Positions 34,376-47,075 of a DNA stretch of 64,000 bases are shown one piece after another. Positions within the stretch are counted from its first letter, which is position 1, and every line of letters begins with the position of its first letter. Made by a program: the position numbers and the translations under genes. The DNA lies in the NCBI GenBank assembly GCA_009792885.1, contig WMCF01000056.1, forward strand, positions 733,596 to 797,595, read 5' to 3'. The notes below the pieces were generated by a model. The model worked only from the letters and a program-made list of their open reading frames with translations. It had not been told where the DNA came from and ran no database searches. The DNA comes from Eremophila alpestris peregrina (Eukaryota > Chordata > Aves > Passeriformes > Alaudidae).

Positions 34376-37300
34376 GGCTGGATTTACCTTGTCCAGCCAC
34401 AGACCAGCTGTGCTGTGCCAGTTTAAGGTATTTTGAAAGCAGCAAGGACATAATTCAATTTAAGCTCTCACTTTCCCTCGACAGAAATACACAGGGCATC
34501 AAACAGCTTGGGCAAACAGTCTGGAAAGTTACATTGTGGTTCATCTTGTTACACTTGGTGCTTTATGTGTAATGGCAGTTTTTACTCTGAGTTCCACTGA
34601 GTACACCTGGGACTTCAACTTTTTTATGGAGACATAAAAGTTTGCAATGCCTAATCTTCTTTATTGTGATAATCTACTCACCATGAAGCAAAGATAGAAC
34701 ATATGTAAGGGATAAGGATTGCTTTCATCACTCTTAAAAATTTGGTATCTCAGAGATTAAGAATATTAAAATATTAACCACAGGGGGAAAAAAAAGATTA
34801 CTGCTGGCTTTTTAAAATTTTTAAAACTGAAGTATGAGTGACATGACTTATTCCTGAGGCACTTGCACGGAAGTTTATTGGCACAGTGACGTTTTTATAG
34901 CATCCACATGAATGCTGCTCTATAGTAGGGTGTAAAATCAGTAGTGACTCAAGTATGCTGTTTCCTATGAACTAGTCTACTCTTGGTTTAGTTGACTGAG
35001 CTATACTTGAATTATTGAAAGACAATAGCCTTTGGTGATATAATTTAATTGTAATAGGATGGGAAACTAAATGTTGTATTCCATAGTGTCTGTGACTGGA
35101 ACAGATTAATGGGATGGAGTTATTTAATACTGCCTACACAATTTGGGCAATGAATCTTCAGAGAACTGCATAGCTTAAATATTCTATTTTCTTCCCTGTC
35201 TGATGTGGTGCACTGCCTGCCTGCCCTTCTTACTTTGCTTAGGCAGACATCTTGTTTCAGCTGAGATACATCAGTGCAGCTCCCACTGATACTCTCTGAT
35301 TTCCATCTTATTGCTGGTTTATATCAGTCTATCAATCTGCCTCCATCAGGAGATCTCTCCATGTTTAGAGAGTTGGCTATTGAACCATTTCTAGTTGGAG
35401 CCATACTAATATAATTTTTAGATTCAACTCTTTACAAATTTTAAACCACCAGGTTCATATGAGAATGAAAGGAATTTGGTAACTGAGAGAGCTTTAAAGG
35501 TATCATCCCTGGGAAATAAGTTTTGAAACAAAATGTGCAAAATAATGCAATTAATTGTGTATTATATAAAGACTAGCTTTCTAAAACTAGAAGAAATTAC
35601 AGGTCAAGTAACAGACTAATCATGTTCATTTGCAAATAACACTAATTATGAACTACTTAAAAGCACTATACAACATTGTTTTAAGTAAAAAATTATTGAT
35701 ATATTTGGCATTTTGGCACTGTAATAATAAAAATAAGATTTTAATAAAAATACATACATCCATTCAGACTCCTGGTTACTGGGCATGTTCTGCCTGTGGT
35801 CATGAACATCTCTTTAAAGGACTAATACACTTGATTAATGACCACTGTTTGGGTATTAAAACGGACAAATTAAAAAAAAAAAAAAAGCCCAACCACCAGA
35901 TCAGTACACCAAGGGTGAGTTTGCCATTAAATTAAATCTGGGATCAGAACTGTCCTGATTGTTTTCAGCACTTCAATCATTCCATTTCTTATTCAGAAGG
36001 CTGTGCTCTCTGTGAATTTTATCAGAGAATGCTGTTTTATGGGACACTGTAGTTACAAATTACTGTCCCTGAAGTTTGTCCTACAGAGCAGAGAAGGGGA
36101 GAATTCAGCTACATGTTCCATCTTTGCTACTTTACATTCCATCTTTACATTCCTCAGAATGTTCCATATGTTTACCTTTATCTGACTTCATATTCTGTGC
36201 CTTTGTGGTTGCTGGCAAGAGCAGCTGAATTCTTTCATGCCTGTTGCTTTAATAAGGAATGTAAAGCCACATACACAGTAACATGAGAACACAACAGCAT
36301 GAAGCAGAAATAATCCCTGATGAGATGCATATCTTGAGTAGGGATTAGGAATGCTTTGCACCCAATTCTTTATTTGGACTGTTACTCTGAAAAATTCCAA
36401 AAGAGGGCAATCTTACCCTCTGCCTGGAAGTCTATAAGTGTAATTCAACTGAGAAAATACAGCAGGCTACTTTCTAAATTCTCATTTACCTTAGAGAACT
36501 GAAGGTTAGTGCAATGTTTAAGGGTTTGGTTTTCTTTTTGAAAAGCAAATTTTAAAAGTGGCACTGGATTTTCAGAGTTTATTAACTGTAACAGTATGGA
36601 TACATGTGGTCACTTTCAAATTGTGATGGTTAAAATTATCTGATGCCCTTACTTAGAATGAAAAATCATGTTTGAGAGCAAGATGCAGTAAAAAGTAATA
36701 TACTTAAATTCCTGGTGGACATAAGGCACACATGCTTATGCTGGAGATTTAGGGAAAAACAGAACCTCAGACTCAGCCTCCTTTACCAGATGATTGGCAT
36801 TTACAAACTTGAGAAAAAATCTCCGTACTAGCTTGGAGGAATGAAAATTTTGTTTTATAATTTCTTATGTGTCTGTAGTGAAGTAGAAGAAATAACTTGT
36901 AGCCACGTGCTTGCCATTAAATTGTAGTAACTTTTTTACTATATAGAGTATTTTCTGTAATAAGAATGCCTATTTTCTTTCTATGTGCTTCCTCGGCAAA
37001 GTTTTCTTGACCCATCTTTTGTAATTTGATAGCAAAAATCACTTAACTCTACAAAAAGAAAATATTTCATATTTATGATGTATATGGATCCACTAGCCTC
37101 CCAAAATAGTTTTAACAGATATTAGAAAGCCAACATTAAGCCAATCTCCTTTGGCTGAACCAAAGGGATGTTCAGAAGGAAGGCTGCAGGGAGCATTTTT
37201 GCTTTGTGGCACAGGATTTTGCGGTCCCAGCCCTGCACTTTTCTCCAGGCAGTGTGTCCTGCCATGCTCTCAGAATGTCTGCTGCATGCTCAGAACTCTG

Positions 37301-38917
37301 GTATCTCACTGAGAGCTCCCTGTCTCAGGAGTCAGGGAGTTATTTCAGGCCTCTGCTGAAGGGGCACGGGCAGATCTGGCATTGCAGTGTATGGCTTGTT
37401 ACAGGGCAGGTGAGAGAAATGGACACATCCAGCTCAGAGCTACAGCTCAGCTTGGCTTTATCTTATGTTTAGAGAACACTTCTGATCTTTCAAAGATATT
37501 CAACCTTTTCAGAGACTTTTGAATGCTGATCTTTCTGAAGTGTCCAATAACCTCTTTTTACCTGTGGTTCATGCCCATGACACTGGGGCTGGGTATCCAC
37601 CCATGATACAGCCAAATCCTATAATGAGTCATTACCACGTGGAGCCTGGCTAATGCTGATAGATTACCTGGAGTTAAATGAAATTCAGTTTGTCATGTTT
37701 GGAATCTTGGGCTCCAGTCCATGCAGTATGAATAAATAGGCACAGACTGTCAACTTTTGTCTGCTGCAGTGGCTCTGACCTCTGATTCACAGCCAAGAGG
37801 GAGCTGGTACTGTTCCATAAAGCGTTATGGTTAAATGTGTTTTCATAAGATGTATTTGAAGCTAAAATAAATTATAGCACCACTTCAATTTTATTGTGTT
37901 AAACAGCATACATAATACTTTTTTTTTTCCCCTTGCTTTACATTCATATGATGTAGCCTATTTTAAACCCAGCCACATTTTTCTCCCCTCTAGAGAAGAT
38001 GACCATACCAATTGCCTCACTATCTGTTTACGTTCTGGAAAGAGTCTTTTGGGATTTTCTCTTTCTGAAATAAACGTTTGCTTATGGATTTTTTTTTTTT
38101 TATTGTCACATCCATGGCATTTTTAAAGTAAATATGAGTACAAGGTTTATATTATTTTAAATGTATATTGTATTTGTCTTCCCAACACTGTGGTTTTTAG
38201 TACTGTGAATAACGTAGTATGGAGCCAGCCTATTAAACAGCCTGTTTTTGTAAGGAAACTGTTAGTCCACCTACAATATTCTATTGCTTACTGTGTTCTT
38301 CCAATATGTTTAGCATTCCACAACCTAAATGATCATTTGTTGAACAAATTCATGCTTTTATTAGTCAAAATACAGAGAAAACAGAGCCCCCCTGTTTCAA
38401 GATATTTGCTAATGCACGGTTAATTATCACATATAGCTTACTATAATTCATTTTACAGGGAGACCTCCTGCAGGTAACATACTAGCAGTTTATGAAGCAA
38501 AATAACCTCACTATAGATTAGAACTGTTTCACTATTGGTCAGACAGTTGCTGCTTCTAGGCCTTCTCACTTCACATTGCTAATTTGAACAAGGCTTTATT
38601 TTTATATTTGTCAGCAGCAGGACTGTAGCATGGTTGTTAAACCTCTCCCAGGCCTAATTAGAGTAGCAATGCTAGCATTCATAATGAATCTCGTGTCCTG
38701 GGTTGGAGGAGGTAGCCGTGGTGCTACAGTAGCTTCCTGGCAGACAGTTGCTGGCAGGTTTAAGGTAGCTTGTGGCTTGCAATATTAAGTGACTGTTGAA
38801 ATTCATTGACTCCACTGCGGCTTATGTGTCTAGATGACAACAAGTTTACACGGTTCTTTTATAGTTACAGCAAATGGGTCCATTTAAATATTTATTAGGT
38901 GATTATGGTGATGTGAA
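34376..38917. other. no gene seen
   Basis: AT-rich unique sequence with A15 at 35872-35886 and T13 at 38089-38101. A short ACATTCCATCTTT repeat is near 36135-36155. No frame over about 100 codons. Confidence 0.5.
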
Positions 38918-39256
38918 ATGGAAAAAAATTGCAAAGTACAGTGTTGCATGTATAACTGTTTTAGCTGTTTGTACAAAATAGACCTGTGGTATCATTTGAA
39001 ATTACAGCATCTTTTTTTCCTCATAAATATTTATAGCATATCAGTAGCTAGGAATGCTAATTTATTTGCATTTTGTTTCTTATTTAGTTTGACAGCCTTT
39101 TGGGTAGCCATTAAAGGCACTCACTCTGATTTGAATGAAGGATATTTCAATCAGCAGTTGAGTGGCATTTTGATTGGAGTGGGTGAAGTTCAATTTAAGG
39201 AGTTCTTTTTGCTTTATGAGATACAGAAAGGAATATTACCTGTGTGTGCTCGATGA
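38918..39256 (+). other. unrecognised 112-codon open frame
   Basis: The second half is preceded by an acceptor-like TTTCTTATTTAG (about 39077-39088) and reads GTHSDLNEGYFNQQLSGI and onward to a stop at 39254. There is no good donor and no recognisable domain. The first half is hydrophobic and AT-driven. Probably not coding; it is listed because it is unusually open for its composition. Confidence 0.15.
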
Positions 39257-42200
39257 TGGGAGCACCCCCAGAAGGCCTACTTCTCTGAAACTCTGACTTC
39301 TGAGCAGTTTGTCATAGTTGCTGCATTAAATGTAGTCAGTTTGGTTTATTTTACTCTTTTTTTTCTGTCTTAATAAAGGTGAAAGTAACACAAGGGCCAG
39401 GTATGAATTTCTGCAAAAAATTGGGTAAGAGTTGTTGTAAAATATGAATATGACTTGGATGATAGAGCAAGCTATTTCAGGTATATAAATAAAAGGATTA
39501 AAAGCAGATAGAAAAAGAAATCCAATTCTTCAACAGCTTTGTAGCTACTGTTTACTTTGTCACAGCAACAGAAGAGATGGAAGTGAGTGAACATCACTCA
39601 AGGGCATGAGAGAACATGATGATGATATCTAGAGGTGTCAGAGCAAATATATACATTGGAAATGCTTCCAGTGATGGCACAGAAAATGGTTGCAGTGAAG
39701 AGAAATCAAGTACAGTACAGTAAATTTAGTCTGAATATATGCATGTGTCTACCCCTATGTGTAAACTTACACATAGTATGAGAGACTTGCTCTTTGTAAA
39801 CAGAATACTTCTGCTTCAGCAGCTTCACTCACAGTGCCATCACTGAACTTCACTCTTGTTTAGAAATTTAAATTTGCTGCAAGTGGGTGGCAGAGCTTTC
39901 TGAATCTTTATTTTCTAAAGAACAGAAATAAACAGCAGAGAGAAATCTGAAGTCAGCTCTTGTCAGGGGAGGTGTAAAATGTGCATCATTGTCAAGCAGA
40001 GACAGTGAACACCAGCTGGAGTTGTTTTGAGATATTGACCATCAGGTCTGACTTTTGCTATGCTAATTCTATGCACATTATTTTTTGATAGCTTCACATC
40101 AATCTCAGCAGGCTTGGAATACTTTCTGTTTTCTTCCGCTGAAAAATTAATTCATTATTTGGGCCAATTTTGCCAATGTCACTTGAGGAAAGTGGTCACA
40201 TAGCCTGGAAATACTGATGGCGACTTGAAATGCAGATGAAGAATTTTCATGTGTTTGAAAATGAGGTGGATTACTCTTCCAAACAGAATAAGAAATTCTG
40301 GGAAGTAAAATGGAGACGTGGAGCTGAATTAACTCTGCCACATGAAGCTACTGGAGTGCCCAGAGGCTTCCTTAAGACAGGCTGTACTGTGTCTATGACT
40401 GGGATATGATCTACTTACAGAGCTGGAGCTTGGGTGATACTGTTATTGCATTAATACTCAGTTCATTACAAGTAGGAAAAGGCAAGATAGAAATCCTATA
40501 GGCATATGTTTGATGCTGGTTTTAGCTCAAATTTGATACCCAAATTTAAAATTGAGAGAGCTTGTTATGAAAGGATATTATTACAGTACCAGATTTAACA
40601 ATTATGTTTTAGACCTCAGTTGAGAATTGGGTGTTTGGTTTCTTTTCTGCTATGAGAACTCAAAAGATTAAGGGGTGAATTATTGCATTAATAAGCTGTC
40701 TTTATGATTATGAAGTTATTTATCCTCAGGCTGAAGAATTCTATGCTTATCTCTGCACTGGTTTTGGGTGAAGTCCTTTGATCCCAAGTTAAACTTGAAG
40801 CTCAGAGTGAACATCCATTGATGTGAAAGGAGGACAATGGAAATGTGTCCTTGTGTGTCCACAACAGCCCTGGTCCTTAGGGCTGTTGATCAAATTATTT
40901 TCACAAGGACTAAATTCATTTAAGAGAGGATGAAGTGGCAGGGGGGGGAAAGAACATTCCTTGGCTTTTTGAGTCTGGAACTTCTGTCCTATGCTTTGCT
41001 CAGATTTTCCAGTGAGATCACTTCCTGAATGGGGTGTAATATGAATAAGTTTTCTGAGAGGCAGGTTCAAAAGCTGAGCACATGGAATTAGCCCAGCTTT
41101 GCTGTATCTCATCAGTGACAAAGCTGAATTTGGTCCAAGTGTTCCAATAAGTTCAGAATTGTCACACATGCAGCTTGAATAAGATGAGCTAAATTATATA
41201 TATATATTGCATACACATTTTTGTGTCAAAGAATCTGAAATCAAATGTTTGAAGTGTGCATGGTGTGTTGTATTAGCATTCAATATAGAGCTGACTGTTC
41301 ATCCAGTGCTGTAGCCTTCTCTACCTCAGTTTTCTACTTTCTGCCATCTGTACTCAATATACTGGTAAATACTTTACTTTTCTGAAGTTTACTAGTTGAA
41401 GCTACTGTATTTTATACATTTCTCAGAACTGTTACAGGTTTATTGTTATAATCCATACTTAAGAATTTCAATAACACTTGAAGGTGGGGATGTACTGTTT
41501 TTCCCTACTGAAGTAATACAGAAAGAAAGACGGAAATCTTGTTCAAGTGATAGTTATTTAAATCTGTCTCTGAGTACAAAGTGGTGCTCTCACCACTGAG
41601 TCCCTCTCCTGCTGACATTCCTTCTTGTGATCCATTTAGATGAAATAAAGAGGGATGGGGAGATGGCAAAAAATCAGGGAGTCATGAGAAAGCAGCATTT
41701 ACTGCAGATGGCAAAATAAAGCTTCTTTTTACAGTATCAGGAGAAATTATTTTAGACAATTAGTAGTACAGTAAACTACATTCTGTCTCTGTGCATGACA
41801 CTATGAAATAAAAATCTATTTCTCAGTCCAGTGAAATATATGAGGTCCAAGCATCAAGATCTTAGCACTGGGACAAACTGGAAACTTTCCAGTGGAACAT
41901 TTTTCTTTCAGCTAATGCCGGTTCACCAAAACCTAACACATTGCATGAAAATGTCTATTCCAATGAAATTTTTGATGGAAATGTTCTTGGTTTTGTGCCA
42001 GCTAACCCGCTTTTCCCAGCTCTCAGCTCCCCGGCATCTCACGTGGAACAGTGCCAGAAAGTCAAGTTTCTTCACGTTCCTGGCCTGTTTGGCAGACTGC
42101 CACCAGGGATGGGAGTCTGGGCTCTCAAAAGTGGACAAGAAACCTTATACATGCACATACAACCGTACACATACTCTCACAGGTCATTTAAATCCATGTC

Positions 42201-45200
42201 AGTTCATTCAAAGTAAAGGTTTTTTTTTTTTTATATAGAGGGTCTTTTAAATATGACCCTCCTTATGGAAAATTTCTCAGGTTGGAATTTTAATTCTAAC
42301 TTGCAACTGAAAAAAAAAATAAAATTGGGGAATATGGAAAATTCTCCTTATAAGGTGAATAGTGGTTCCTGTGCAACTGCATGTTGCACTATTGTCACTG
42401 GGGCTATCAACAGCTCCATCTGCCTTCTCTCTTTCACTGAATAACAAGAGCTATATTTGTAACAGGTATGGTGCTTACACACTTAACCTTAACAAAACAA
42501 GATAATATTTTTAGAGCTTTGTAAATATTTGTTTTAAAAATTCCTCCTGAGCCATTTTATATAAGGCAGGCAATCTTTTCTTGCTCACTAAGTGGACTGA
42601 GGGGATAGGGTTTCAGTTTTTTTGGCTGAATGATAAACAGAAAATAGGCACATATACTGAAATTCTGACTGAGAGGGCCCTGAAGCAGGAGCACTGTAAT
42701 GTACTTTTCCATAGCCTCACTTCATGCCCTGCAAGCTGCTCAGTTGCTTATTATATGTAAGTAAATAAATAAGTTTCAATCACACTGTGTAGGTAATTTC
42801 TGACTGTGGGGATTTGTTCACATTTGGGACAAAAAGCAGTTTATTCAAGTAGCCACTAATTAATTTTTTTTCTGACTATTCTTAATACCTTGGATTAGCA
42901 TAACAAAGTCAGGCTCTTTAGGACATTAATACTTAGTGCAATTCATTTTTCAGTTGAGAAGATGGGATTTATTGTAATAGATACAGTTCAAGATTTCACT
43001 GAGGAAAGGTTATTGAGTAGAGTTTAACTTCTTGTAACTTTGCATTGTCATCATCAAATCTGAGCCTCACTCACAGTCTAACACAAAAGTATTGCTTTTG
43101 TAATAATGGGAAAACAGTAAATGTCCTGTATAGGATGCTAGAATCTCTATTAAACAGAGAAAATACCTATCTTTGCTAAAGTAAGGGGAAAAACTGGTGG
43201 TTTGTTTTTTTTTGTTTTTTTTGGGGGATGACATTGTGTAGTAATGCAGGAGGCTCCATTGCTGCTGTCCCTGGCTCTTTCACAAATGTGATGTGAAGTT
43301 GCTCCCCATGTGTTTTTATCCTGAAGTGACAAAATGGGAATGATGGGAAGGGTCAGCAGAATGCTCTTGTATTAATGATGGTGTTATGTACCCAAACACT
43401 TGTAAAAGGCATAGATAAAGTGCCCTTTTAGATTCACTGAGCATTGATCTGTGGCATTGAAGGATTTTACTATGGTGGGAATTAACTTTGAATGCTCTAA
43501 ACATGCATGGGTTTGCTCTTGTCATTGTAATTACACTGAAGAAGGTTCCATGGGTTGCAAGCAGCAGAAGAAAGTGGGTATTTATTGGCAGAAACCTTAG
43601 TTCAATCATAAAACCCATTGTCTCCCTTGCTGAGGCTGCAGAGCATCCCAAGATCTTTTATTTGCATTTGCCTTGACATCAGTCTATCCATGAGCAGGAG
43701 AAAATGGGATGAGTGTGTTGGTGTGTACACAGACACTGCAGGATTGAGCAATTCAAATTGATCCTCTGAAAGGAAAATAGTACATACAATCACAGACTTT
43801 TAAATTGGTTTCCAATTAAATGTTCCTTGATAAAAATGATGCAATGGAAACCTATTAACAGTTGCTTTCTAAGGTCCCTAAACTGAAGTCTCAGTTGCAC
43901 TCTCTAATCTCCTAATCTTTTGAAAAGAAGAGCAGAAAGGCCTCTCTTCAAAGCAATTCTGACTGCTTTATTTGACTCATTGGGGTGAGAGGAAGACAGG
44001 AGGGTGTTGCAGCTCTTATGCTGCAAATACAATTCAACCTGTGCAATGAAGTGACAACTGAATTCTTCCTGTCAAAGAGTCACTGCTGGACTGTGGTATG
44101 TGAGCAAAGACATCTTATTATACTTATCTACTAGTGTTCTCTGAGAGCATCTCTGGTGTTCTCTAAGATTAAACTCTAATCTGACTGAGGGGAAAAAAAG
44201 CTCAACTCCCTGGAAAACAGAACACTGGCACTGATTTTCCTCAGCAGCTACCTTGCATTAAGTGAAGCTCAGCTCTTTACTGTAAGACTGAACTGACCCC
44301 CCTCCACTGTTCCAGGCACTCACAGCTGCTCTCTGGTGGAAACAGAAATTTCTGCTTTCCATACAGAAGCCCATCATCTAAGATTTTGAACTTTCGTCTA
44401 TTTATCCAAACATTATGTAACTCATTTCTCGGATTGGTCACTGGATGTGTTAAGACCCTTAAATAAGTCTATGCTTGAAAATTCCTATCTGAATCTAAGT
44501 CTTTGATCATTTCTACCCCATAATATTACAGTATTGAAATAGATACATTCACAGAAAAAAATGGCACTGGAAATATTTTGGGGTGCTGGCTTTGGCATCA
44601 GCTGAGAGAGAGCAGGATATGAGTGTGCTGTGCAATGCATGTTGTGCTGTGTATTGTCAGAAAGAGGCCGATTTTCTTAATGCAAACAAAATGTTTGAGG
44701 TTAGAGTCAGGGGGTTTCTGTTTCCATGTACCAATCTTCCTTACAATTTCTATCATCTCTTCATGGTTTAGGGCCTCAGACTCACAGTGAATTCACCTTT
44801 ATACTGAAATGCACATCCTATTGTATGCCCTAATACCATGGAGGGTAAGATAAGTAGCAGAGGTTCCTAATTCCATGTGCTGGGTTGGACTGAGTCAAAT
44901 GGGCCTGTAGAGAAGGTAGATTCTCAGATATTTAGGGGTTCAGAAACACGGCCAGTGCTGGGTCTGGGGATAGAGAGGCAGCAGGGCAGAAATCAGAGTT
45001 AAGGATTTGGGCTTGCATTTTTATAGGAGCCCATGTAAGTAAAGGCACCTCCCTTCTATAGCCCATCATGAATACCTGGTAAATGCTTATATTTGTTACT
45101 ACTGACCTCTCACCGTTTGTTGAAGTAAACTGGACCTGATTTCTTGATCTTTCTCTCTGTAATCAGCTATCCCTATCCCCAAAAGCTGATTACAATGACT

Positions 45201-45394
45201 AAATTAAACTGCATGCAGCAGTGTATTGTCCCATCAGATGGCACAGAGGAGTTCTACAGTCTCCTTGGAGTCACCCAAATCAACTATTAATAGATGCTTT
45301 TAATGTAAGAATTCCTTGGTGATTCCATTTTTCCATGGTTGCAAGACATTCTGGACTTTTTATTTTCTCTCTGAAATTGTTGTGCTGTTTTCAG
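39257..45394. other. no gene seen
   Basis: About 6 kb of unique sequence with only simple features: a short (TA)n at about 41196-41207, T13 at 42220-42232 and a T/G-rich run at 43200-43225. Open frames at 40789-41169 (minus, 126 codons) and 41831-42238 (+, 135 codons) show no motif. Confidence 0.45.
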
Positions 45395-45666
45395 TACTTA
45401 AGAGACAGACTCCAAATGAAGCAGCCATTCCTAACCTATGCAGACAAAGGGAGTGGTTCCCTTAGCAACAGGAACCATGTGGAGGTTCTCAGAGAGCTCT
45501 CTTTTCCCCCTACTCGTGTTTTCTTTTAACTCAACATTTTGCACAGCATCTTGCATGGAGACTCCGACAGCTGGGCTGGAGGCAAGCAGCTCTTCCGGCT
45601 CTGGCTAACCCGTGCTGGAGGGGCAATTGTTCCACACTCCTCAGACAGAAAAAATGATAATCACGG
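45395..45666 (+). other. candidate exon or first exon ending in a strong donor
   Basis: The block ends with CACGG|GTAAGT. Two upstream acceptors are plausible: GTGCTGTTTTCAG ending at 45394, and AACATTTTGCACAG ending at 45546. The shorter version, 45547-45666, is 120 bases (a multiple of three) and open in one frame for about 40 codons, including HGDSDSWAGGKQLFRLWLTR. It needs two bases before and leaves two, so it is phase-compatible with the 29561 candidate. The longer version contains a stop at about 45527. The block is GC-richer than its surroundings and contains an X-box-like motif, so it could instead be a promoter with a first exon. Confidence 0.3.
45456..45469. promoter_or_regulatory. 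X-box-like RFX motif
   Basis: GTTCCCTTAGCAAC matches the RFX consensus GTNRCC-N0-3-RGYAAC with one mismatch (C for R). RFX proteins bind such imperfect palindromes at promoters, including those of ciliary genes. It lies about 200 bases upstream of the strong donor at 45667. Confidence 0.35.
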
Positions 45667-46676
45667 GTAAGTGAACTGGCACACAGTCAGAGTTCATGCT
45701 GAGGAGGGGGAAAGTTTACTGGCTGGCAACCAGAAGTGTCCAGCACTTCCCAGTAGGCATGTATGCTTGAAGCAGGGGGACTAGTGTGATGCTTGCCTGG
45801 TTTTCTGGTGGGATTGCATGTCTGCATTTAACATTTCAGGGCTTGGAAACAATAGTACAGCTAGGTTCTAGTCCTCAGCATGCTACTGACTTCCTTTACA
45901 GTCCTGAACATCTCATCTCACCTCTCTGTTTTCCCTCCTCATCCATTAAAAAGAGATTATATGTCATGAGGTTTTCAGGAGTGTAGAATACTGTAGAAAT
46001 GGATTATACTGCTTGTCAAAATTGCATTTCCTTTTGAAGTTGATCACAAGGTGTGCAGAACCTGAGATAAAGTATTGATCTTTTATTGTGTATTTAACTG
46101 AACAAACTTTCCTGTAGATAGATCTTTTCCTCCCAGTACAGAAGAAGGGATGTGTGCATGTAGTGCTTTTACATATATGTGCCTAGGTATGAGAATTTGT
46201 GTATGCTGGTGTATAAGTAACAGAAATAGACACATTTATTTCCCTCAAAATAGCTACAGCATGGATAAAGCAGTAGCTGTGATTCAGTGAAATCCAGCAT
46301 ACTGTAAAATAATGACATTTAGCTTTGTATGTATTAACACTTTTTCTGCTGTCCCTAAAGTGTTATATATTACCAGACCTCTAGCCAATCTCAGTTGGAA
46401 AAGCCTAATGCATAAACTCCCTAAGTTTGTAGTCATTTTACCTAAAAAGAGACATCTGAATTATTCCAATGTTTATTTTGTGGGTGACTTGCATAAGGAA
46501 TGAATTTGTCTCTGCTTTTCCTAATCTGATGTAAAAAGTTCCTCCGGTCACAATTTTTCATCACATTTGAATTAAAATTCAAGCATGCAAGTTCCTATTT
46601 TGACAAATGCAGCATGCTGATCATTTGGGTGCAGACTCCCTTTGATTCCACGCTCACAGAGTCTCAGAGTGTCGCA
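45667..46676. other. no gene seen
   Basis: AT-rich sequence between two exon-like blocks. No repeats or long frames. Confidence 0.45.
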
Positions 46677-46690
46677 GTGAATGCATTCAC
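46677..46690. promoter_or_regulatory. 14-bp perfect palindrome
   Basis: GTGAATGCATTCAC reads identically on both strands and holds ATGCAT at its centre. It lies 32 bases upstream of a candidate acceptor. A dimeric transcription-factor site is possible; chance is also plausible. Confidence 0.3.
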
Positions 46691-46721
46691 CACTACAGAC
46701 AACTTAGTTCTTGTATTTCAG

Positions 46722-47075
46722 ATGTGATTTGGTTACTGCAGGCAAAATCAGTCGCTGTAAGTGCGCAGAGCAGCTGCAGAAGTGTCACGCACCAGCTCCC
46801 CACAGTCCTGTCAACAAGGAACTGTCAGTGCTCTTCCTATTGCACAAACCTGCAGATCCCCTGCTCTGTGCTCATAATGCACCCAGCACCTCTGAGGTCT
46901 TCCTGGGGATCACAGGTGACAGCAGTCACAACACTCCTGTGTGTGTGTGGGGAATCACAATTTGTCTCTCAGCTCCAATTTAAATGAAGAGAAATTGCCA
47001 TGTTTGCAGCTTTATGAGTAATATTAGGTTTTGTGTCTGGAGAAGGAGGAAGGCAATAAAGAGTCACTGAAATTA
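46722..47075 (+). other. candidate terminal exon with poly(A) signal
   Basis: An acceptor-like TTAGTTCTTGTATTTCAG ends at 46721. From it one frame is open for about 87 codons to a TAA at 46981-46983 (begins CDLVTAGKISRCKCAEQL). AATAAA at 47055-47060 follows about 70 bases after the stop. It needs one base to complete its first codon's predecessor, which fits the two bases left by 45547-45666. A donor-like GTAAGT at 46757 would instead give a 35-base exon. The sequence after about codon 20 is not protein-like in any way I recognise, so coding is doubtful. Confidence 0.22.
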
